This document shows positions 1-7,580 of a DNA stretch of 64,000 nucleotides, one piece after another (within the stretch, counting starts at the first letter, position 1; each line of letters opens with the position of its first letter). The stretch is from NCBI RefSeq assembly GCF_003287455.1, contig NZ_PRLC01000012.1:1-64000 (forward strand), in the 5' to 3' direction. This DNA comes from Faecalibacterium hattorii. Lineage in GTDB: Bacteria > Bacillota > Clostridia > Oscillospirales > Ruminococcaceae. A program made the translations under genes and the position numbers. The notes beneath the pieces were generated by a model. That model made no database searches, was not told the origin of the DNA, and was given only the letters and a program-made list of their open reading frames with translations.

Positions 1-16
1 CTGAACCAGTCATATG

Positions 17-132
<116 letters not shown>

Positions 133-138
133 TTGATC

Positions 139-173
139 AAAACGCTCTAAGAGAGATCTTAGGGCGTTTTTTG
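139..173 (+). terminator. Intrinsic terminator of the rRNA operon
   Basis: Ten-base-pair stem (141-150 with 159-168), 8-nt loop and a run of six T. The bases just past the T run (TTGCAC, 174-179) serve as a -35 box for the next gene. Confidence 0.9.
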
Positions 174-202
174 TTGCACTTTGGAGCGAAAAATAGTATC
201 AT
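174..202 (+). promoter_or_regulatory. SigA-type promoter for the traX-regulator-kinase operon
   Basis: TTGCAC (174-179), 17-bp spacer, TATCAT (197-202). It abuts the rRNA terminator, the same arrangement as at 36168-36232. Confidence 0.5.
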
Positions 203-275
203 AAAAGGCAGAAACTTATAGTTTCTACAGATATTCCTGCTACACTGGATGCAGTACAAGGAGAGGAGTATCTGT

Positions 276-1139
276 ATGGAACAATTGATGAAAAAAGGGC
301 TGGATGGGACTCAGCTCAAGACCGTCGCGCTGGTGCTGATGGTGTTGGATCACATTCATTATTTCTTTGAATTTACGGGCTGGGTGCCCACATGGTTCAG
401 TATGCTGGGGCGGCTCAGTGCGCCGCTGTTTCTGTTCTGCACGGTGGAAGGCTTTGCGCACACCCATGACCGGAAGCGCTACGTTCTCCGCATCTGGGCA
501 ATCGGAACAGCGATGGCGGCACTGGAATTTTTCATGATCTATGCCGGTGCCTTCCGGCGTGGAGACGGCTTTTATCCGCAGAATGCCATCTTTCAGGATC
601 TTGTGCTGTTGTGCGTGGTCTGGCAAGGCATCGACTGGCTGCGGGAGAAAAAATTCGCAAAGGGCATTGGCGCCATTGCCGCCGTTTTGTGCTGGCCGTA
701 TATGGTCATGGCCTTTCTGCTGGTTTTCCCCCAAGTGCAAGATATGCCCATTGCCTCTGCGGTGGTGGCGTTCCTGATGACGAGTCCGCTGCCCATGTGG
801 ACGGCTATCACAGACGGTAGCTGGGGCTTTTTGCTGGGCGGGGTGCTGCTGTATGCGCTGCGGGGGCATCGCCCGGTGCAGCTGGGCGTGTGGGCGCTGA
901 ATGCGCTTCTGTGGGATTTGGTGCTGCCCTTTGCGATGTTTCACGCTCAGGCAAATTTCGTCTGGACCCAGATGTTTACGGATTATTACGAGTGGTTCGG
1001 CGTGGCGGCAGCGGTACTGATGGGACTCTACAACGGCAGGCGGGGCAGCGGGCACAAGCAGCTGTTTTACGGGTTCTATCCGGCCCATATCTATCTTTTG
1101 TATGGGGCGTCCTGTCTGCTTTACAATGTGATGAGGTGA
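276..1139 (+). CDS. TraX family membrane protein (putative acyltransferase)
   Basis: 287-aa polytopic membrane protein. The N-terminal segment with KTVALVLMVLDH followed by GRLSAPLFLF is typical of the TraX family, first known for N-acetylation of F pilin and widespread in Firmicutes as a membrane acyltransferase of unknown substrate. About eight hydrophobic segments follow. The ATG at 276 is chosen because AAGGAGAGGAG lies 8 bases upstream; an in-frame ATG at 249 has no ribosome binding site. It is first in an operon with a response regulator 4 bases downstream, so it may be co-expressed with or controlled by that pair. The substrate cannot be told from sequence. Confidence 0.85.
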   Translation: MEQLMKKGLDGTQLKTVALVLMVLDHIHYFFEFTGWVPTWFSMLGRLSAPLFLFCTVEGFAHTHDRKRYVLRIWAIGTAMAALEFFMIYAGAFRRGDGFYPQNAIFQDLVLLCVVWQGIDWLREKKFAKGIGAIAAVLCWPYMVMAFLLVFPQVQDMPIASAVVAFLMTSPLPMWTAITDGSWGFLLGGVLLYALRGHRPVQLGVWALNALLWDLVLPFAMFHAQANFVWTQMFTDYYEWFGVAAAVLMGLYNGRRGSGHKQLFYGFYPAHIYLLYGASCLLYNVMR

Positions 1140-1143
1140 TCGT

Positions 1144-1818
1144 GTGGCAAACATTCTGGCGGTGGACGACAACCCGGACCTGTGCATCCTGCTCAAGACG
1201 GCCTTGGAGCGGGATGGTCACCGGGTGGTGACATGCAGCTCCGGGGCAGACCTGACCGAAGCACTCTGCCGCTGGTCGGACTGCATCCTGCTGGATGTGA
1301 TGATGCCAAACGAAAGCGGCTTTGCTGTCTGCCGCCGGATCCGGGAGCAGACGGATGCACCCATTTTGTTTCTGACGGCCCGGACCGATGAGGCATCCGT
1401 GCTGGAGGGGCTGGGCATTGGGGGAGATGACTACCTGACCAAGCCCTTCCGGGTGAGCGAACTGCGGGCGCGGGTCGCGGCCCATCTGCGGCGGCAGAAC
1501 CGTGTTCCGGTGTACCGGATGGTGCGTGGCGGGGTGAGCTTTGATATGAAGGGAAAATCGGCGTCCTACGCAGAAAAAGAACTGCCGCTGACCCGCTCGG
1601 AGTACGCGATCTGTGAGTATCTGGCGCTTCATGCTGGGCAGACCTTCACCAAGGAACAAATCTACGAAGCCGTGTTTGGCGTGGATGGAACAGCGGACGA
1701 CACCGCTATCACCCAGCATATCAAAAACATCCGGGTCAAGCTGCGGGCCGCCGGGGCACCGGAGACGCTTTTGAAGACGGTGTGGGGAGTGGGCTATCAA
1801 TGGAAAAGCGAAAACTGA
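1144..1818 (+). CDS. OmpR/PhoB-family response regulator
   Basis: 224 aa. Receiver domain about 1-115 with acidic pocket D8/D9, phosphoacceptor D51, switch residue T78 and K100 in the TKPF motif. The C-terminal winged helix (about 125-222) ends with the usual GVGYQW strand. The GTG start at 1144 sits 4 bases after the TraX stop, with GAGGTGA spanning that stop. It overlaps the kinase gene by 19 bases. All residues needed for phosphorylation and DNA binding are present, although the partner kinase lacks an ATPase domain, so the phosphate may come from another kinase. Target genes are unknown; autoregulation of this operon is plausible. Confidence 0.92.
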   Translation: MANILAVDDNPDLCILLKTALERDGHRVVTCSSGADLTEALCRWSDCILLDVMMPNESGFAVCRRIREQTDAPILFLTARTDEASVLEGLGIGGDDYLTKPFRVSELRARVAAHLRRQNRVPVYRMVRGGVSFDMKGKSASYAEKELPLTRSEYAICEYLALHAGQTFTKEQIYEAVFGVDGTADDTAITQHIKNIRVKLRAAGAPETLLKTVWGVGYQWKSEN

Positions 1819-2741
1819 TCTCGCTGCGGGCCGTGCTGCTGGGGTATCTTGTGCAGACAGCGGTGAGCTGCATTGTGGCAGCGGTGCTTTGGTTCCTGCT
1901 GTTTTTCTTGTGCATCGACAGCGGATGGCTTCTTCCGGCCAACCGGGCGGCGCGGGTCTCGAACGAGGCAGTACAGAACATTCTGCCGTACCGGACGGCA
2001 AAAACATTTGACCCGGCTGAGCTGGACCCGCTGTGCCGGTATGTGCTGTTTGATGCAGAGGGGAATACGGTGCTTGCCACCAACATGGACCGTTCCCATC
2101 TGCAAAAAGCAATGCGGGAGTGGGCGGGGGATCTTCGCTGGGAGATTGGATACGAACAGTATTATCTGCGCGCGAGATTGCAGGACGGGACGGTTTGTCT
2201 GCTGCAATTTGACTACGCAGTGCCCTATGCAGACCCAACTCTGCGCGATATTCTGCCGGATGTGCAGACGATGCACTTGATTTTGGGTATTTTCCTGCTG
2301 GTGGGGGTGGTCGCGTGGAGCACCCACCGTTCCGGTGCGTTTCTGAGACGGGAGACGGCTCGGCTGACGGAGGCGTCCCGGCAGGTGGCCGAAAAAAGGG
2401 GCATCGAGGACATCGACTTTACCGGGGCAAAGGTGCGGGAGTACGATGAGGCTCTGCGCGCGCTGCAGCTGATGGGTGAGGAACTGACCGACAGCCTGCA
2501 GGCCCAATGGGAAATGGAGCACCGGCAGCGGGAGAGCATCATCCAGCTGTCTCACAAGCTGAAGACGCCGTTGACGGTCATTCAGGGCAATGCCGAGCTT
2601 CTGGCCGAGGATGAGGGCATGACCGGGGAACAGAAGGCCCAGCTCGACGCCATCCTTCGCAGCACCGGAGAGACGCGGAATTATCTGACCCGCATCCGCG
2701 CTGAGGTGCAGACGCCTCTGAAATACAAGCGAAGAACATAA
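1800..2741 (+). CDS. Sensor histidine kinase lacking the HATPase domain (truncated)
   Basis: 313 aa. Membrane helices about 10-37 and 157-174 flank a short outer domain; a HAMP-like linker and a dimerisation/phosphoacceptor domain (about 240-300) follow. The H-box has H252 followed by K253 (SHKLKTPLT), where this family normally has an acidic residue needed for catalysis. The protein ends about 60 residues after the histidine: no N, G1, F or G2 box exists, and the remaining DNA to the next gene is a hairpin. It therefore cannot bind ATP as normal kinases do. It may be a decayed gene, a phosphatase/scaffold (T256 of the phosphatase motif is kept), or dependent on another ATPase subunit. Start ATG 1800 overlaps the regulator. 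Confidence 0.8.
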   Translation: MEKRKLISLRAVLLGYLVQTAVSCIVAAVLWFLLFFLCIDSGWLLPANRAARVSNEAVQNILPYRTAKTFDPAELDPLCRYVLFDAEGNTVLATNMDRSHLQKAMREWAGDLRWEIGYEQYYLRARLQDGTVCLLQFDYAVPYADPTLRDILPDVQTMHLILGIFLLVGVVAWSTHRSGAFLRRETARLTEASRQVAEKRGIEDIDFTGAKVREYDEALRALQLMGEELTDSLQAQWEMEHRQRESIIQLSHKLKTPLTVIQGNAELLAEDEGMTGEQKAQLDAILRSTGETRNYLTRIRAEVQTPLKYKRRT

Positions 2742-2743
2742 CA

Positions 2744-2789
2744 ACAGCCGCCCCGCTGCGTTGTTCTCTCAACGCGGCGGGGCGGCTGT
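2744..2789. terminator. Long hairpin between convergent genes
   Basis: Twenty-base-pair near-perfect GC-rich stem (2744-2763 with 2770-2789) and 6-nt loop, just after the kinase stop and before the convergent udk stop. Neither strand has a long T run, so termination by the stem alone is inferred. Confidence 0.6.
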
Positions 2790-2805
2790 GCGGTATCGGA
2801 AAATG

Positions 2806-3435
2806 TCACTGCATATTTGCCTTCTGGATCAGGCTGCGGATGTGGTGGGCCAGCATCTCGATGGCGGGGCCGTTCTCGCCGCCGTTGGGGATGATGATGT
2901 CCGCATTGCGCTTGCTGGGCTCGACGAAGGCCTCGTGCATGGGCTTGACCGTGGTGCGGTACTGGGTGATGACGCTGTCCAGCGAGCGGCCGCGCTCCTT
3001 GACGTCCCGCAGGATGCGGCGGAGGATGCGCTCGTCGGCGTCGGTGTCCACATAGATCTTATAATCGAACAGCTTGCACAGTTCCGGCTCGGCCAAGGGC
3101 AGGATGCCCTCCACGATGAGGACGGGGGCGGGTTCGATGTGCTGCACCTCGCTGCTGCGGTTGTGGTCGGCGTAGTCGTAAACCGGGCAGTCGATGGCGC
3201 TGCCCGCCTTCAGCTCCCGCAGATGCTCGATGAGCAGGTCATTATCAAAGGCATCTGGATGGTCGTAGTTCAGCTTGCAGCGCTCCTCAAACGGCAGCTC
3301 GTCGTGGCGCTTATAGTAGCTGTCGTGGGAGATGAGGCGCACCTCGTCCTCCCCGAAACGCTCCTTGAGCCGGAGAGCCAGCGTGGTCTTGCCGCTGCCC
3401 GAACCGCCCGCAATGCCGATGATCAGATTGTTCAT
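2806..3435 (-). CDS. udk: Uridine kinase
   Basis: 209 aa, normal length for uridine/cytidine kinase, which phosphorylates uridine and cytidine in pyrimidine salvage. P-loop GGSGSGKTT at residues 10-18, HDSYY nucleoside-site motif, the YDHPDAFD motif, and a C-terminal arginine-rich lid segment (ERILRRILRDVKERGR). GGGAGGA precedes the ATG at good spacing. It is a single gene, convergent with the kinase to its left and divergent from the peptidase gene to its right. Confidence 0.93.
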   Translation of the reverse strand: MNNLIIGIAGGSGSGKTTLALRLKERFGEDEVRLISHDSYYKRHDELPFEERCKLNYDHPDAFDNDLLIEHLRELKAGSAIDCPVYDYADHNRSSEVQHIEPAPVLIVEGILPLAEPELCKLFDYKIYVDTDADERILRRILRDVKERGRSLDSVITQYRTTVKPMHEAFVEPSKRNADIIIPNGGENGPAIEMLAHHIRSLIQKANMQ

Positions 3436-3579
3436 GTTCCAAAATCCTCCCGTCTGCCGATTTCGGTAGAAAAACCGGTCAAATTCAGTTATAATATAAA
3501 AGTAAATCCTTCTTACTGCATATCATAACACAAAAACGCTTTTTTTGACAGAGCAAACAAGGCTCTGGGAGGAAACTGG

Positions 3580-4197
3580 ATGAAAAAAATCATATCGGCA
3601 CCCTACATTGACCAGACCGAGCGCTGGGTGAACGGCTGTGAGAGCATCAGCGCGGTGATGCTGCTGCAAGCGATGGGCATTTCCATCGCCCCGGACACCT
3701 TCATCGAGCGGGACCTGCCCCACGCCCCCTATTGGGAGCAGGACGGAAAACTCTACGGGCCGGATCCGTGGCACGTTTACCCCGGCGACCCCCACGATCA
3801 CACCGGTTATGGTTGCTATGCGCCCTGCATCGTGGAGGCGCTGAACAGCGCGTTGGTGCACGAGGGCGCCGCCGACCGGTTCGAGGTGGTGGACGAGAGC
3901 GGAAAGACGGCGGCGGAGCTGTGCCGGTATATCGACGAGGGAATGCCGGTGGTCTTCTGGGCGACGCTGGACTTCCAGCCCGTGCCCGAACAGCGGGACC
4001 ACTGGCTGCTGGCGGACGGCACCGACTTTGCGTGGAAGTGCAACGAGCACTGTCTGCTGCTGGTGGGCTACGACGAGGACCACTACTGGTTCAATGACCC
4101 GTGGCACGACCACGGCCTGTGCCGCCAGCCGAAGGCGCTGGCGGAGCAGTGCCACGCCGCGCAGGGGATGTTCGCCGTGACCCTGCGGAGAAGGTGA
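3580..4197 (+). CDS. C39-family (Peptidase_C39_2) cysteine peptidase-like protein
   Basis: 205 aa with no signal peptide or membrane helix. Papain-like catalytic residues of the Peptidase_C39_2/YvpB family are visible: C20 in NGCESIS, H157 in NEHCLLLVGYD, and N172-D173 in FNDP. Unlike bacteriocin-processing C39 domains it is not fused to an ABC transporter. GGGAGG lies 7 bases before the ATG. It ends 6 bases before the cardiolipin synthase gene and is surely co-transcribed. A cytoplasmic location is inferred; the substrate is unknown. Confidence 0.75.
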   Translation: MKKIISAPYIDQTERWVNGCESISAVMLLQAMGISIAPDTFIERDLPHAPYWEQDGKLYGPDPWHVYPGDPHDHTGYGCYAPCIVEALNSALVHEGAADRFEVVDESGKTAAELCRYIDEGMPVVFWATLDFQPVPEQRDHWLLADGTDFAWKCNEHCLLLVGYDEDHYWFNDPWHDHGLCRQPKALAEQCHAAQGMFAVTLRRR

Positions 4198-4203
4198 GCC
4201 GCC

Positions 4204-5823
4204 ATGAAAAAAGAGGAACTGAAAGAGAATGTCCGGGGTTACGCCCAGAAGTTTGAGGACGGCGGGCTGCGGCTGCTGAAAAAGGGCCAGAAGGGGATCG
4301 TCCACGCCATCTTCAGCCGCTTCGGGCTGGTACTGGTGCTTCTGCTGCTCCAAGTGGGGCTGCTGTTCAGCATCTTCCGGTGGTTCGGCAACCTGCTGCC
4401 CCATTACTTCGGCGGCAGCGTGGTCGTGACGGCAGCCATGGTCGTCTATCTGCTCAACAGCAAGATGGACAACAGCGCGAAGATCACATGGATGGTGGTC
4501 GTTGCCATCCTGCCCGTGGTGGGCGTGCCGCTCTTTTTCTACGTCAAGAGCAATGCGGGCCACAACCTGCTGCGCAAGCGGCTGATGGAGCTGGAAAATA
4601 CCCTCCGCCCCCAGCTGCCCCAGAACCGGGAGGTGGTGGAGCGGCTGCGCCGGGCCGAGCCCGGCGCGGCGTCGCTGGCAAAGTATCTGCATGGGCCGGG
4701 CGGCGGCTTCCCGGTGTATGAGAACACCGCCATGACCTATTTCCCCAGCGGCGAAGCCAAGTTTGCCGAGCTGCTGCGGCAGCTGGATACGGCGGAAAAG
4801 TACATCTTCGTCGAATATTTCATCATCGACGAGGGGCTGTTCTGGGGCCGGGTGCTGGAGATTCTGGCCCGCAAGGCCGCCGAGGGCGTGGACGTACGGG
4901 TGATGTACGACGGCACCTGCGAGTTCTCGACCCTGCCGCGGGACTACCCCAAGCGGCTGGAAGCGCTGGGCATCCAATGCAAGGTGTTCAGCCCGGTGCA
5001 GCCCTTTGTCTCGACCCACTACAACTACCGCGACCACCGGAAGATCCTCGTCATCGATGGGCGGGTCGGGTTTACCGGCGGCGTGAATCTGGCGGATGAG
5101 TACATCAACCATGTGGAGAAGTACGGCCGCTGGAAGGATGCGGCCATCATGCTGGAGGGCGAGGCCGTCCGCTCGCTGACGGCGCTGTTCTTGGAGATGT
5201 GGAGCGTGCTGAAGGAGCCGGAGTTCGAAGCCTTCCTTGCGGACCCCATCCCGGTGCCGGAACACACGCAGGGCACCGCAGCCCCGTACGGCGACTGTCC
5301 GCTGGACGGCGAACGGGTGGGCGAGATGGTCTACATCGACCTGCTCAACCGGGCACGGGAGTACATCCACATCATGACGCCCTACCTCATCTTGGACGGC
5401 GAGCTGGAAACGGCGCTGAAATTCGCCGCCGAGCGGGGCGTGGATGTCCACCTGATCCTGCCGGGCATCGCGGACAAGAAGTTCCCAAATGCGCTGGCAA
5501 AGACCCACTACTCGGCCCTGCTGGATTCCGGCGTGAAGATCAGCGAGTGGACGCCGGGCTTCGTCCATGCAAAGGTCTTTGTGGTGGATGACCGGGAGGC
5601 CGTGGTGGGAACCATCAACCTCGATTACCGCAGCCTGTACCACCATTTTGAAAATGCGGTCTGGCTGACGAACGCCCCCTGCATCCGGGACATCGAAGAG
5701 GATTTTCAGGCGACGCTGGAACAGTGCCGCACCGTGGAGAACAACCCGAAGAGCATCTGGCAGGGGCGGTTCCTTTTCCGTGCCGTGGGAATGCTGCTCA
5801 AAGTCATTGCACCGCTGCTATAA
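4204..5823 (+). CDS. cls: Cardiolipin synthase
   Basis: 539-aa membrane enzyme that joins two phosphatidylglycerol molecules into cardiolipin and glycerol. It has an N-terminal soluble tail, two to three membrane helices (about 38-58, 70-85, 95-114), and two phospholipase-D HKD motifs: H278-K280-D285 in HRKILVID and H455-K457-D462 in HAKVFVVD. Both motifs are complete, so it should be active. The N-terminal extension of about 35 charged residues before the first helix is somewhat longer than in many homologues. The ribosome binding site AGAAGGTGAG overlaps the end of the peptidase gene. Confidence 0.93.
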   Translation: MKKEELKENVRGYAQKFEDGGLRLLKKGQKGIVHAIFSRFGLVLVLLLLQVGLLFSIFRWFGNLLPHYFGGSVVVTAAMVVYLLNSKMDNSAKITWMVVVAILPVVGVPLFFYVKSNAGHNLLRKRLMELENTLRPQLPQNREVVERLRRAEPGAASLAKYLHGPGGGFPVYENTAMTYFPSGEAKFAELLRQLDTAEKYIFVEYFIIDEGLFWGRVLEILARKAAEGVDVRVMYDGTCEFSTLPRDYPKRLEALGIQCKVFSPVQPFVSTHYNYRDHRKILVIDGRVGFTGGVNLADEYINHVEKYGRWKDAAIMLEGEAVRSLTALFLEMWSVLKEPEFEAFLADPIPVPEHTQGTAAPYGDCPLDGERVGEMVYIDLLNRAREYIHIMTPYLILDGELETALKFAAERGVDVHLILPGIADKKFPNALAKTHYSALLDSGVKISEWTPGFVHAKVFVVDDREAVVGTINLDYRSLYHHFENAVWLTNAPCIRDIEEDFQATLEQCRTVENNPKSIWQGRFLFRAVGMLLKVIAPLL

Positions 5824-5830
5824 TGATAAG

Positions 5831-5905
5831 AAAAAGCTGTTGGAACTCCTTCCGTCACCGCTGGCATCGTAGGTGACTGGGGGAGTAACAACAGCTTTTG
5901 TTTTG
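5831..5905. terminator. Two-way terminator between cls and yitT-like gene
   Basis: An 11-bp outer stem (5832-5842 with 5889-5899) flanked by A and T runs on both sides; a second stem (GTCACC/GGTGAC) is nested inside. It serves both convergent genes. Confidence 0.75.
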
Positions 5906-5975
5906 CGATCCGTTGCGTTTGGCCAGCGCCTCATGGAGGGCGGCAGCCCGCCGGAAGGGGGAACGGGTCCATAGT

Positions 5976-6842
5976 TTATTGATAGTGCTTTTCCAGCGAG
6001 AAGCCGCGGCCGCTGACTTCGGTGACGCGGCTGACGATGAGGAAGCACTCCGGGTCGATGGAATGGACGAGCTTTTCCAGCTTGGGCAGTTCACGGTTGG
6101 AAACAACGCTCAACAGCACTTCGCTGGGGTCGCGGGTGTAGCCGCCCTCGCCGTGGAAGATGGTCACGCCGCGGTCGAGCTGCTCCAGAATGGCCTCGCG
6201 GATGGCGTCGGACCGGGCGCTGATGATCTTGACCTGCGTGCGGCTGTCACCCATCAGAAGCATTTTGTCCATGACGATGGTGTGCAGGATGACCAGTACG
6301 ATGCCGTACAGCACCTGATCCGACTGGCTGAACAGGGCCTGTACCAGCAGGATGGCGATGTCAAAGACCATCATGGTAAGGGAGACCGGGAGCCGGAACC
6401 ACTTTTGCAGCACCAGCGGCGGGATGTCCATGCCGCCGGTGGAAGCCCCGGCCCGGATGACCATGCCGAGGGCCGCGCCGATGCCAAGGCCCGCAAAGAC
6501 CGTGCACAGGAAGATGTCCTCGGTGAGGACGCGGCCATGGAGCAGCCCCTCCCACAGCGCGAGGAAGGCGGGGCTCAGGATGCTGCTGGCAAGGGTGTTC
6601 AGCGCAAAGGCACGCCCCAGCACCACCCAGCCCCAGACCAGCATGGCAATGTTGAAGGCCAGCAGAAAGCCGGAAACGGACAGGCCGGTCAGGCGGCCAA
6701 AGGCCAGCGCAATGCCGGTGGCACCGCCGGTGATGAGCCCGGCGGGTTCCAGAAACAGCGCGACGGCCAGCGAATACAGCGCGTTGCCGAATACGATGGC
6801 GGCGCTGTTCAAGATGAAGTGACGGCGATAAGATCGGTTCAT
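5976..6842 (-). CDS. YitT family membrane protein (DUF2179 C-terminus)
   Basis: 288 aa. Five or so membrane helices in the first 170 residues (YitT_membrane) are followed by a cytoplasmic DUF2179 domain ending in SGRGFSLEKHYQ. Family function is not established. The start is set at the ATG preceded by AAAGGAGGG; an upstream in-frame start 17 codons earlier lacks a site and would overlap the P-II-like stop region. It is the last gene of the DUF1538/P-II-like/YitT run, 51 bases after the P-II-like gene. Confidence 0.85.
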   Translation of the reverse strand: MNRSYRRHFILNSAAIVFGNALYSLAVALFLEPAGLITGGATGIALAFGRLTGLSVSGFLLAFNIAMLVWGWVVLGRAFALNTLASSILSPAFLALWEGLLHGRVLTEDIFLCTVFAGLGIGAALGMVIRAGASTGGMDIPPLVLQKWFRLPVSLTMMVFDIAILLVQALFSQSDQVLYGIVLVILHTIVMDKMLLMGDSRTQVKIISARSDAIREAILEQLDRGVTIFHGEGGYTRDPSEVLLSVVSNRELPKLEKLVHSIDPECFLIVSRVTEVSGRGFSLEKHYQ

Positions 6843-6893
6843 AAAAAATCCCTCCTTTCCTATGATACAAGAAAAGGAGGGAAAAATCCACAC

Positions 6894-7568
6894 TTAATCT
6901 TCGTCGATCAGCCGCAGACCGGCGGTGTCGGTGACGGGAAGCGAAAAAACGATGGCCCCCGCCTTGGGGTCGGCTCCGGTCATGATGGCTTTCATGATCT
7001 GGTTCTTCTGGGCCGTGCGGCTGACGATGAAGACCAGCTCCTTTTCGTTGGCAAGCTCCACCCCCATGAAGTGCGCCGCGCCCTCCATGCCGGTGCCCTT
7101 GGCGTGGACGACGGTGCCGCCGCCGGCCCCCTCGGCGCGGGCGGCGTCCATGATGGAGCCGGTGTGGCCCTGATTGGCGATGACGAGCAGCAGCTCATAG
7201 CGGGTATCTTTCAAGGTGCTCTCCTCCTCTAAGGTGAAGGTCTGATGTTCGGTCAAAAACTGGAGCGCCCGCTTGCCGCCGATGCTGCTGAGCGGGATGA
7301 TGAACGCGATGCCGGTGCCGGGCACATCGATGCGCAGCCGGTGGCGCAGCTCCTTTTGGAGCTTGGGCCATGTGTCGGCGGTGATCATCGAGAAGAGGAC
7401 GGCCTTTTCCGTCCGCTCAAGGCCGAGGGTGGAAAGGGTCTCCTGCACGGCGGTTCCGGAGCCTACGGTGCGTAAGCTGACCGTGACGCCGAATTCGGCA
7501 TACAGGGCCAGAAAGGCGTCGGTGGAGCGTCGGTCGGTGATGGTGACCAGCCAGTAAAGCGAATTCAC
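6894..7568 (-). CDS. P-II-like regulatory protein paired with DUF1538 transporter
   Basis: 224 aa, about twice a normal P-II subunit. Each half shows a ferredoxin-like beta-alpha-beta pattern with a glycine-rich turn (VGSGTA near residue 36; GGGTVVHAKGTG near 150), suggesting two fused P-II-like lobes. P-II proteins sense nucleotides and small effectors and often plug transporters. It lies 12 bases after the DUF1538 gene, the pairing known for this family, so control of that transporter is the likely job (inference). The canonical uridylylation tyrosine loop is not visible. GGAGG-type site upstream of ATG 7568. Confidence 0.7.
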   Translation of the reverse strand: MNSLYWLVTITDRRSTDAFLALYAEFGVTVSLRTVGSGTAVQETLSTLGLERTEKAVLFSMITADTWPKLQKELRHRLRIDVPGTGIAFIIPLSSIGGKRALQFLTEHQTFTLEEESTLKDTRYELLLVIANQGHTGSIMDAARAEGAGGGTVVHAKGTGMEGAAHFMGVELANEKELVFIVSRTAQKNQIMKAIMTGADPKAGAIVFSLPVTDTAGLRLIDED

Positions 7569-7580
7569 AGCAAGACCTCC

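Noticed and set aside
240-1196. Long minus-strand frame opposite the TraX gene
   Set aside because: It is a shadow of the plus-strand gene: His/Gln/Arg-rich, no ribosome site, no family features.
3436-3579. Divergent promoters between udk and the peptidase gene
   Set aside because: A TATAAT (3494-3499) is present but no acceptable -35 box at 16-18 bases on either strand, so no promoter is claimed.
3523-5646. 707-codon minus-strand frame opposite the peptidase and cardiolipin synthase genes
   Set aside because: Overlaps two well-supported genes; composition (His, Val, Gln, Arg-rich) is typical of an antisense frame in GC-rich DNA.
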